Source: Mnemiopsis leidyi (taxonomy: Eukaryota > Ctenophora > Tentaculata > Lobata > Bolinopsidae). Taken from it: DNA of 41,944 nucleotides. This document shows positions 25,101-37,100 of this stretch, piece by piece. How positions within the stretch are numbered: position 1 is the first letter of the stretch; each line of letters opens with the position of its first letter. Below the pieces are notes generated by a model. That model searched no databases and was not told the DNA's origin. It saw only the letters and a program-made list of their open reading frames with translations. The translations under genes were made by a program, and so were the position numbers. The stretch lies in NCBI GenBank assembly GCA_000226015.1, contig JH153152.1, positions 21,861 through 63,804 on the forward strand, in the 5' to 3' direction.

Positions 25101-28100
25101 ATATTTATTCATCACATTTATTAATCACATCAGCAGTTCTGGATGGTGTGTATTTGAGAAAGTTACTAAATTACTGCCCGCTCTAACTACTAAGCTATTA
25201 ATAGCATTGAATAATGAATAAGACAACTTAATAAGGCATCTCTTACACCTAATTGCTGTGTATTTTCCTAAAAGAAAATTCTAGAAAACCTAGAGAATCG
25301 TCGAAAAGGAGAAAAAAGTCAATGTCATGTTGCAGTTGTAACCTCAGCTCTGACAGGGGAAAAGTATCCGAGTTTTAAAGTCAATATTATGCCCGTGTAG
25401 TGTCACGTGTAATGTCACGTGCGTTATTAAACTCTGGGAATCCCCTACAAAAATGTACACTGAGTGAGATATGCTGTATACACTATACAAGGCTTCCTCC
25501 TCCTTGCTGTCTGACATTCCTTGTCAAAATGAACACACACATGTACGGATATAATAGATTCCTTGTTTTGTGTGGCAGTTTTTAGACTTCTTCCTGGAAG
25601 AGAACAGCAAGATGATTTATAGAAGTCCGGTATATTTCTGGGTTACATAACACGAACGAGAAGATAAAGTGTGGAGCGCGGTGTGATCCAGGGTTACAAA
25701 GTGAGGTCTAGTAACAGTATTCCCACGCTCCGATCTCCCCTTGTCAACGAGGATGAAAACTTTGTCAGATTCCTGACGTGGCGGTTTTAACTCCTGTTGT
25801 GGGCTGCTGGGTCATCACTGATTTTTATACCAGGGAGAAGTTTCTTAGAGGGGTTGCATTGTGTAGTATTTAAAAATAATTATATAGCAGTATAATATTA
25901 ATATTGTAAAATGAAAAGAATTAAAGTTGTTTCAAAAAACAGTTTTTTCAGCTATATAAGCTAGATTAGCTAGCATTGTACATTGTACATTGTACATTGT
26001 ACATTGTACATTGTACATTGCTAGAGTAGACCGCGTAGTAAACTTACTCAACTTGATTCTTCATGCGATAAACGAGTAGATTGTGTAGATTCTGACTGTT
26101 GTCAATCTGATCAAGCCAGTGATGTTAGTTCTACTACTACTAGTATCTACGCCTACTAAACACTGTCCCTACCTACGTCAATTCCACAATGTCTACCCTG
26201 CACCTGCACGTAGTTTATAAGATAGAGCATGTTCTAGATGACCGGACTTCTGTGCTGGTTATTTTACATCACTACTGAAGTATGTCTGTCTGTACGTCAG
26301 GGCGTCTATTTGGCTGTCTGTCTGTACGTCCCTGCGTCTATTTGGATGTCTGTCTGTTTGTCCCTGCGTCTATTTGGATGTCTGTCTCGAATCTCGATTG
26401 TTGTCTGATCTTAGTGGTTGTCTGTCTGCAATCTACCAGTACAGACATAACCAGTCTATTTCCTGATGACTAGTCTATCTTCTGATTACCAGTCTGGTTC
26501 CCAAATAAGTCTACACTGTTCTCTGACACATAACATTTTATCTCCACATAACCACATAACTGTATAGCTTGACTCAGCTGTTATTATCCATGACATAACC
26601 AGTCTATCGTGGAAGCTCATATTATCATGTGCTGAATAATTTACCCGTAAATATTACTTAGTACACTAGGAAATACACCGACTCGTGAAACACTGGCAGA
26701 TTCGTGTCGTCTCTGCAAACGAGAGCACCTGATTGGCTGAGGTGAATCACGTTACCGCATTGCGGCTCTCTGATTGGCTTGTTTGTGAAATACAGCTTTT
26801 GATTAGAAGATCAGTGTGGCGCGGACTGACAGGCACTTTTTCCTTGTTATTGTGCCGGCAAACATCATTGTGTTAAACAATTACATCGACATTGGACATA
26901 TTTCAGTAATAATATGCAGTGAATGTGCTCGCATAATCCTGCATATTTATGAGGAATATTTTTGGAACATATCCTTGTCAGGTGCCAATACTGTATCTCG
27001 TCCCGCCGATGACGTCATGATGACGTCATCAAATCTGCTCGCCCTACAGACCAGTGGCTGTAGAACCTGTCCTCGGACATTTAGCTCATATTCGCTTATA
27101 TACCAACTGAAATCACAATTCACTTACTGACCAAATATTCAGAACTTCCGTGGTATTTTACGGAGCCTAGCTAAGTGTGGTAAGTACCAACTTGACAAGC
27201 TGAACTACACACACACTCTCTCTCTTTCTCTAGAAATACAAAAATAACATTACCTCAGCCTTCAAAACTGCTCCGTTTTTAGCAGACTCGTCGGCTCGGT
27301 TACCCGTCCCACTTCCGAGCTGCCACTAAATTCGTCTGCAGCAAAAATTAGCATCGAATTCCTGCACGTGTCGTCAAGACACAGTCACGTGACGTCACTT
27401 AATTATCACGTGACGTTTATCTTGCCTGACATTGTCGCTCTGCTTGGTATAACACCTAACTCTACAAAGTTCGGGGAGGATGCGTGTCGTGTGTACGGTG
27501 TAATCTCTTCTCACATAACCACAACAGTAGTAAATGTAGCCTGTCTGGAGACGGAGATAGGGGCAGGTGTGAAAGTCTCCGAGCTGGACATGTCTAAATA
27601 TCTCTCTCGATCTGGGCATGTCTGAACTTGCCAAACACCTGGTCTGGAAATTTTGATTAGTCCTGTGGTAAGAACCAGTTAACCCTGAATCTCTAAAGTT
27701 CATTCCCTCGTTATTTTTGTGAACCAGTAAACCGAGAATTTGTTAACTTCATCTAGCTGTTATTACAGATCTTCCTTCCTACCTCCCACCTTGCTGCTGA
27801 TGTTATCATGGCAGACCAGACAGGTCATAGCAACCAGTCATAGCAACCAGTCATAGCAACCAGTCATAGCAACCAGTCATAGCAACCAGTCATAGCAACC
27901 AGTCATAGCAACCAGTCATAGCAGCCAGTCATAGCAACCAATCATACCAATCAGTCATAGCAACCAGTCATAGCAACCAGTCATAGCAACCAGTCATAGC
28001 AACCAGTCATAGCAACCAGTCATAGCAACCAGTCATAGCAACTAGTCATAGCAGCCAGTCATAGCAACCAATCATAGCAACCAGTCATAGCAACCAGTCA

Positions 28101-31100
28101 TAGCAACCAGTCATAGCAACCAGTCATAGCAACACCTGCACTCACGGATCTTGCCCATTGTCGCAACTTTCAGTGTCTGGTTTGACAGATCAACAAAAAA
28201 GCTGACAGCCTGACAGCTGACTCTGGAGAAAGCCCTGATTATGTATGCTAATTGGCCCCGATCGTCCATAAATAAGATAGTTGAACACTGTATGGTATGA
28301 AAATGCACTGAAGCTGTGATACGACTTATCAACTATCTTGCCTCCACCAGTTTCTGTTATAAGCCATCCACAGGAGAGCAATCATCTGGCGGATAATGTC
28401 AAATTAGAAATCAGTATACTCGCACTTTGTGTGCAGCTGACGTGCATTTTGCTGTGCATTTGGGTGTGCATCAAGTGTGCATCAGGTGTGCATCAAGTGT
28501 GCATGATCGGTATTTTACCAGCTTGCTAAGTGTTCAGTCAGGAAACCAGAACGATACGGACTGTGCAACGTATCTTGATGGTGGGAGTGGGCGGGCTGGA
28601 CTTTATAAGGATTAATCAGTGCCCTCCCTGTAAGACAATGCTATTGATCGACTGTAAGTTTGGAGGTTTAGTTACTTCGCTGGGAACTGATCCATCAGCC
28701 TCCCGGTCCTACTGAAGTTAAATAGGGGAAACGTGTAAATGTGTCAATGATCAGCCTATTGTCAAATTATCCGGACGACTCTGCAGCTGTACAGCTAGCA
28801 CAGTAGCTCTCTAGACTGTTTTAACTGCACACTTGTATACCTTTACAGCCTGTTTACTGACTTTAATATCTATATCATTAGGAGACTTATCTCTCAGTCA
28901 CCTAGGCCATAACCTTACCTCACACTCGACTATTACACCTACTGACACCCAACCATTACTCTCTCAGCCTCCCCAGTACAGTCAGTCTACTTGACTGTGT
29001 TGGGAGAATCTATCTCTCTGGCGGAGGTCCAGCAGTCACGTAACGCGTTGAAACGTCAGGTTGATCAAGTGTTGAAATGTTGGGATGATGTAGGCAGGAC
29101 ATTACAGGCAGGCAGGTGGAAATACCTGGACTTGCAGTCGTGTGTTTGAGACGCGACTTTAGGGCTGTCATTACAGTAGTTGTACTACTCAGTACTCTCT
29201 ACTCAGTTTAGTAGCCAACGTGTACTTATCTAAGTGTCAAATATATTCATTACTGGAGGGCATGTCAATTGCTATAATTCGGATAATTAGAGGGGGCATT
29301 ACCCTTAATCACCTCCATTAAATCTCAGCTGGGTGCTGCCCTGCATAAAAACGTACTTGCACAGTACAGTTAAGAGGTACAAGACTTTAGAGGGTTGACT
29401 TGAGTCGACCTGATAAGGGAACTTCACGTTAAAGTACAGTAGACTACACTTGTACTAACTTCCTGTGTATATACAATATTACGTTACGGATGTACATATT
29501 ACTACTAATACTAAATAATGTAGAAGTGTCAGTACAAGTGTCAGTAAAAGTCTAAGTACAAGTATAGAGTGTGCAAGTGTGACCTGCGTTATTTAGTGTA
29601 CACTTCATCACGTATTCATATGTAGGTCTTCCTTTAGACATCCGAGTTATAGATAGATTGATATAAAGCGATTGGCATGATTTCATTGAAGTAAGGACTC
29701 GAAAAGGAATATTCATTTTAAGAAGATAAACTTTAATTGACTTATTTGTGCTAGTACGCAAGTGTAACTGCATGCAGATTTCCATAAACCCAACAAAAAG
29801 GATGGGGCGTAACGCAAGTTCACTCCCAGTCAATATCTCCTTAATTAGATCCGTATCGAAACCGTACAAAGTAAACTCCCGTGTAAACCACAGAAGCGCA
29901 CACACGACATAAACTGACCTGAATTACACACCCAATTTACAGTTTACACACTTTGTTCAGAACAAGGGTGAACCTCTCCCCCACGCCCTATCAATGTTAA
30001 CTTCGGTGTGCCTTAACGCCCTTTCCGGAAATTTAGTTAAAAACTTTCGACAGTGTTATGTGGTATAAAGTGTGAAGTTGTCACCACGTGTTACGTCACG
30101 TGGTTTAGTTTTTGTGGGTGTTGAGGGTAAGAGTTGTCTGGTTAAAGTTTCTACTCTGAGACTGGCTAGGAAACTGAAACAGTTCTACTAAAACTACCTG
30201 CGGATGTATAAATCGGAAGTTTATATGTTACGCAGAAAAATGACATTTGAAACACTTATTATTATCATATCGTAAGAAAATGCCAACGCTCTGCTCTCCA
30301 GATCATAAAGCCATAAGTTACCCTTAAATCTCTTACGCACCAAGCCTATTTGTTGATTAGACATACGTGTTAAATGCAGCTACTTTGACCATTAGTCCTA
30401 AATTGGAAATGTTCAAGTTTCCTATGTTGCCACAGAGCCGTAAAACTCCTACTATATATTAAATTAGTTAAATTTGAATTTAAAAATCCATATATATGGC
30501 TATGATTTAAAGGTTTTACTGTAAGACATACTCCACATTTATTATTCATGCACTAAATCATGCACCATTAATCTGAACTTTTAACAGGTTACGATAAAAA
30601 GTGGTACACAAAAGATTAAAACTCAGTGCAAAATCGATGCATCTCTAAATCAGAAATGGAAAGATCAGGTAAATAGTCATTAGTCTCTTTTGTTCGAGCG
30701 TTTGAGTAGTACAGCGACTTTTGACTTTGATTTTCCCACGGTCGCTAAAGTTGTTCTATGATGTCCTCTGCTGGTGTTTCGTTAAGGAATATTCAGCTCC
30801 ATCATTTTACCTCCAGCTGCGAATTTTGAAAATCTGTTCGATGATATCATTTGCTCGAAAACGCCTACATAAGAACTGTCGGAGACAAATTAAGATTCGT
30901 TTGGGACAACGTTTGTCAAACCTACTTAGGTTACGGGCGGCGCTAATATCGCAGTCGTGGATGTATTCGCGCGAACTCATGCCTGATTGCGGCGCGCGCG
31001 GCCGGCTGGTACGCGCACGCACGTACGTGCCGCGCCGGCCATCTAGGAAAGGCAACATTGTTCCACCCAACCGCCCCCGGCCCCATATATTTCATCCTAT

Positions 31101-34100
31101 TAACCATTTACCCAACATTAACGTTTCTATGTTTTCACCGAAGCTTAACCACAAGTTTAATCAAATCTGTTTCAGAAACCCCTGAATCTAAAGATAACGT
31201 ATCACGAGCAGATAACGGTCAAGGTAACGACAATTTGTCTGATCTGTTTTATTGAATTGGACTGCTAGAAATCTGATGTTCATAAAAAATTGTCATTAGT
31301 CCTCCATGTTTTTACCGTAATGGTCCTAAAACTCGCCAATGAAGCTATGGTTAGCTGCTTAATTTGTGTTAAGCTGCATCAACCCGTAATTCTCAGGTTA
31401 TCGATAAGAGAAAATACGAGCGGAACATAAATGTTGGGGAAGTTACGTTCAGTTTGATGAACTTGCTATCAGTCAGGCCCTTGGTATGTCATTTGTATTG
31501 TTTTGAGTTCTATACAATCCTGTACAAGTTATATGCTATCATGGTTTCAAATAGGACAAAAAATAGAAATATAGACATTTCGCACAATTAGAAAGGAAAA
31601 CCGACCTTAGACTGTAATAAAATATCAGAGTTTGCAACCAAAGTTTGCGATTTGTCGCAAAATCAAAAAGGTTGACTTAAAGAGATTAAGTTGACAAACG
31701 CCGGCAAAATCAGTTCACATTAGACCTTTCCCCTTGGTCATGACGAAGACAGCATTGAATTCCCCCTCTTTAAAGAACCTCAGTTGCTCCTCCTCCCACC
31801 CTGCCTCCATCAACATCTCCTTAGCCAGCTCCACCCCCCAGCACGTCCCTAAACCTACCCCTCCGCAAGCTAACGACACCGACATACAGTGGTGGAGGGA
31901 AGTGTTGTAGAGAACCGCAGACATCGGGTTTTTTGTCTCCTTCACCATATCAGAGGATGCATAGATATCGTACAACGTGACCACTCCGTTGTCTTTTATT
32001 ACTCCTTTTAGTCCCTTCATTGCTTCTGCAGGATGGGGCAGGTCATGCATACAATCGTATATCATCATGTAGTCGAAATGGTTTTCCCACTCTGGGTTCA
32101 TGTTGCAGAAATCTCCTTTAACAAATTGTAAGTTTTTCAGTCCAAGTTTTTCAGCATCCACTCTATTGCGTTCTAAAGTCTTCTCATCGATGTCAAACGC
32201 TATAAAGCTACTGTTTGGGTATCTCTGAGCTGCTGCAATCGAATGGCGGCCTCTGCCACAGCCTGCCTCCAAGACTTTAATACCCTTTTCAAGTGCCTCG
32301 TGGACTCCCCCTCCTACCATCTTCATGAATGTCTCCGGAAAATTGCTCTCTTTATTCCTACATTCGCTCCAGTTTCCCATCCAATCTTGAAAAGTTGGAT
32401 ATTCGCTGTAACCTACTCCTAAAGGACCATCTTTTTTGAAACAAGCTCCGATTTTGTCCTCCTTGTCCAAGAAAATTTGTAACTCGTCAAAAAGCTGCAT
32501 CAGTGCTGACGTGGGAAGGAGAGTTTGAGCCACATCTTTGTCGCAGGATATGATCATCCCCTCCTCAAGTTTCAGAACGCCTGCGGAGGCCAGCACCCCA
32601 ACCCACTCCCGGACCCACCTTTCTTTACAGCCTGCTTTCTCGCTCAGTTCCGGAATTGTCCATTTCCGGTCCGGATGTTCGTGTAAAGTTGTCCACAGTC
32701 CAGCGTAGTGTCCTGCGATGATAGCCGAACTAGCATGGGCTCCAATTAGCAGCGGTGCAAGTTTTTCCATATAAGTTTATCTTTACAGAACCCCTAAACA
32801 AGATTATTGGATTAGAGGGTGGTTATATAGCACTGACCCTTGCCCGGCACCCTGGAACTTACCACAGTCAAAATTGACCATAACCACTGACACCTTAGGA
32901 TTTTCCCTATGGCCATGGTCAAAATTGACATTTTACACGTAAATTCATGACCCCCTCCCTCGACGGCCGACACCTTTAAGGTTGAGTGATGAAAAAAATG
33001 GTAGTCCCCTGGACAGTGTCATTCTCGATCACAATTCTTAATAATCGCTACTGCATAGATAAATATGACTCTAAACAAATCGAACTAATGCAAAGAAATG
33101 TTCGATCTAGGATAGAACAACGAATAGCAGTATGGATCAATATGGAAGAACACATAACAAAACACTTGTACAGTTTTACAGACGAGGGAAGGAAGTGAAT
33201 TAGACATTGATATTTGTATGCATAGAGTTATGTGGATTGCGAACTAAATTTCTACGAAATACACTATTTTACGTAGCTCAAGCTAATAAAATACGGGCTG
33301 TGCGTGACAAAAGCTGCAAACATGAATCGGTACGGAATGTAAAGGAAACTCGCACATAGCTTTTGTCTTTTGGATGATCTAATTTTCGGTAATCGAATAT
33401 CGAGGACAGTAGCATTATCAACATCAGGCCGCAATTTCATTGCCGGGTCATAACTGACTGTGCACGTTGCCGTTCCATTAATTTTGGGGTGGAAATCAGT
33501 GGAAATCTAGCGTCCGCCTGAGACTTAACTAAGCGGGCGCAATTCTTGTTTATCAGTGGAAATCTTGTTCGTTCAAATATCTACTCCGCACACCTCATGT
33601 AGCGGCTAACCCACATAACAAAATGGTATTTATTCACGATGATTAAATCTGCATTAAAACTACAACGTATATTCTAATCAGATTGCAAGTTCTCACAACC
33701 TAGCCTATACAACATGTGATTTTGACTGTGGTAGCAAACTGTACTCTTACATAATACACACAATGTTGCCAATCAGGTTAGGAAACCAGTAAAAAGACTA
33801 TATTTTTATATAAGAACAATACTAGTCCCGTATTATATTAACCCTTGTTCACTATTTCAGAACATAATCGTTGCCCTGGGAACCTGCACTTCTCTCAGAC
33901 TTAACTTCACACTCGCCTGGACACCCGTTGTCAAGGGACAGCAGATTAACTTCGACCCGTTCGGCCGACTTCCCTTCCAGGATACTGTGATCGGGGGACT
34001 GTGTCAGGGTTTCGGAGGAGGACTCAAACACCGGGCTACCAGTCTGGCTCAGCTCCAGCAGCTCACTATTAACGATCCTAGTGTGAGTGTTTTAGAGTAG

Positions 34101-37100
34101 CTAAATTTAATATTGTGATTTTTACAAATATATTTATCAGTTGGTACACAATCTTACATAATGTGTACTACACAGTACACTATATGTAAGAGTAAGGACG
34201 ACAAACGTATTTTTTCTTTCCATATACTAGCCTGATCAAGTGATTTTATAAAAGATATTATTTTTATCTTTTTTATAAAAGATATTCTTCAAACTTTAAG
34301 AAGTACTTAAACTCAAGATGTCTGTTATCGCTTTCATAACTAACATTGGTAGAATAACTAACATGGCTTACATAAATAACATGGCTAAAATAACTAACAT
34401 GGTTAAAGTATGCCATTCAGTGTTCGGTACCGAAAGGTATGACGTCAGCAGTTTCCATGATGAGTATCTCAGAGCAGCCTGACCAGCCTCTAGCAGCACT
34501 TCTACAAGACACTATCATATTGTACGAGGACTACGAACGTAAGTTGAAATTAGTTTTTATAATTGTATGTTTTTGTTTTCATCTGCTGGTTTAGTGTTTC
34601 TTTCAGTATGGGCAAAGCTTGTTGCGTTTTCTCGAAACTCCCAGCTCCTACAGCTTACTACCACCCCTTCATCTAACACTCTCCTCTCTACACAGTTCAG
34701 TTTAGTGAGGTGAAGGACCTGCTCTCCGCACTCCGACAGTTACGTATAGACCTCCATCCCGCCCCAGCAGGGACCCCTCAACTTAGCACCGGCACCATGT
34801 CCTCAGCAGCTTCTTCTCAGGTCGGTCAAGGAATGTTGTACTAGGTTAAATTTCAGTATCAAAAACCGAATAAAAAAGCTTTTAATTTTGATGAAGATCC
34901 AATGATTCTGAAAAGAAGGAAAGGTACAATCAACTCATCATAAGCAATGAAAGCAGGAACCTAGAGTTGAATATATTTAGTTTTGATACAATTTAACTCT
35001 CAAATTTAACGATTTCTGTTCGAACAGGACAATGGAGGATATTTCGGTTCGGTAGACAATGTCAGTAGCCTACACAGCAGTCCAGCTCCCTTCTCCAGCG
35101 TTACCCAACTCAACACAAGGTAACTTATATTGAACTATCTCTTTTAGACAGGACTTCTCAACCCCCCCCCCCCCAGATCTATCGAGTCATTTGATCCATA
35201 AACATTTAAGACGTTGTTAAAATTTTAAAGATCATCAGAAAATAAGATTGTACCTCTTCTCTCTAACCCATCTAACGCCAACCTCACTCAGCTCACTAGC
35301 TCTCAACGACTCTCCCTGCAACTCCCCCAACCGTGACACAAAGTGGATCTCCGAGAGCATGCGACCCCGAAACAGGAAGAAGTCCATCTTCTCTTCAGTG
35401 AGACAGAAGAGGTACAAGAGGTACAACGTCCCTGTCGGACCGTTGTTTAACAACTACGATCAGACGTTAAAGAAGACTAGGTTGACTTCCAGATGTGAAC
35501 AAGTCGACCGTTTTCTAGCCATTCATCTTCAGTATCTACAGGTAGATTTAAATTTAGGTTTTGTATCCTTAAATTTATGTTTTGAGTACTTAAGGTTTTG
35601 GATCCTGAAAATTTCTTTTCTGTATGGCAGGACTACTCGAATACAATTGAAGTTCTGCGAAATTGACCTTAGATAAATCACGTGAATAATTATTATCAAC
35701 TTATATACAATAATCAAACTAAAATACTGGCTAGTCTTGCCAACCTTTTATTCTACACAATAGTTCCCAATTACACATAATTTCGAGATGGCTCCTCATA
35801 TAAATTATTTAATATTCATGCAATTATTCTAGTATACATCATTATAAAAGTATAAATCCACACTCTTACAATATTAACTGTTGAGTCGTATGAAACCCCT
35901 CTTCATCCGCTACTTGCAAACAAACACACCTCCCTCCATACAACTCCACTCTGGTTGAGTGGGTAGAGCAGGTCCAACTGGGGGTTCCACCCCCTCGCAC
36001 TGCCCCCCACAAGTAGCCCCAACATTCCTTCCCGCCACCATACCATCCACCAGACTGAAGGTGTTGTCACACCCCATCTTGTAGAAGGAGAAGTAGCTGA
36101 CTTCTTGGTAATGTCGAGCACACTCTCCAATCAGCTGGGAGGAGTAGACCCCCTCCACCACTCCCTCCTGGGTCCTGGACAACACCCTCATTTCCACCAG
36201 TCCCTCTCTCAGTGAGAAGGTCCAAGTGTACCTGTCTCCACTGGTTTGTCGTCTTGTTAACTTCCTCGGTGTCCTACAAGCAACACACCCAGTCAGATAT
36301 ATCCCTCTCTTATTCCACTGAAACTTTCCCAGTTCCAGCCCGGCTGTGTTGTAAAGTACAACAGAGTTGAGGAGAGTGTTGTCTGCTGTAGAGGTTACAG
36401 AGAGGGGAGACTTGGTCAGGTCGTGTTTCACAGCACACTCCAAGTTAGAACAGTAGTCACACTCTCTCCTCCAACAGTCACATGTCGGCAGGTAGATCCC
36501 TGTTTCCAGGTCGTCTAACTGTGGGTCTTCTGTGTCGTTCTGGAGATTATCTGCCTCCTCGTTAGAGTCTGCTGCTTTTTCGGGTCTTGTATCTGAGTCT
36601 GGAGTTGAATCAGGTATTAAGATAGGGTAAGAGTTAGATCCAGTATTAGAGTTGGATTCTTCTACAGAGTTGGATTCTGAGACAGAGTTTGATTGAGAGT
36701 TAGAGTTAGATCCTCTATCAGTACTTGACTCACTGCTAGATCCAGAACTGGAGTTTGCCCCAGAATCAGGGCCAGATCCCGTTTCCTCATAATCATCACT
36801 ATCTGACATTGGGGACAACAAAAGTTCCTCACTTTTTGAGGATGACCTGTAGTAGAAACCTCTCATGTTCTGAAAGATCAAAGCGTTCCCAGGCGAGCTA
36901 GCTAGACGTCTACAGTCCTCGGTAGCAGACCTCCCTATCAGATACTCGTACTGAAGATCCCCGTTACAGGACAACGTTATCCGCTCTGTATCTATATGCC
37001 ACGCCCAAATCTGCTCCTTCTCCCCGTTACATGGCTCACTCTCGTAGCTAGCGAACTTGGTTGGGGTGCAAGGTCCGTTGTGAACATCATGCCCTGTTTT

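Larger units (their letters stand above)
20417..28976 (+). other. RIPOR-like long intronic region (possibly split by one small exon)
   Basis: About 8.5 kb, with one candidate exon (23141-23297), several minisatellites and motif clusters, and otherwise no recognisable gene. The exon(s) for the first strands of the beta-rich domain must lie here or in 29140-33860. Open frames of 60-104 codons in this stretch lack protein signatures. Confidence 0.5.
29140..33860 (+). other. RIPOR-like intron hosting the methyltransferase gene
   Basis: Includes paired E-boxes (30085-30102), a CpG-rich palindromic stretch (30940-31085) and the minus-strand methyltransferase. A 70-codon plus-strand open frame at 32986-33198 is discussed among the rejected items. 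Confidence 0.6.

Noticed and set aside
25574..25625. Exon-like reading FLDFFLEENSKMIYRSP between a GGCAG and GTATAT
   Set aside because: Phase fits the host gene but there is no resemblance to RIPOR and the splice signals are weak.
27769..27822. Exon-like reading IFLPTSHLAADVIMADQT, with IFLP as in RIPOR
   Set aside because: Only four residues match, and the same domain segment is better explained by 28977-29139. The reading runs straight into a minisatellite.
27824..28133. Regular repeats that could suggest a CRISPR array
   Set aside because: Units are contiguous without unique spacers, and the genome is eukaryotic. The same applies to the 44-bp array at 22.2 kb.
32986..33198. 70-codon plus-strand frame with KYDSKQI...WI...HLY, faintly like the PPP1R14 inhibitor motif
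   Set aside because: The spacing between KYD and the W...LY part is about 12 residues too long, no neighbouring exon fits, and the frame stops soon after.
35248..35291. Upstream extension of the frame through MYLFSLTHLTPTSL
   Set aside because: It is intronic: the CACTCAG acceptor at 35291 joins in the correct phase to the exon ending at 35119.
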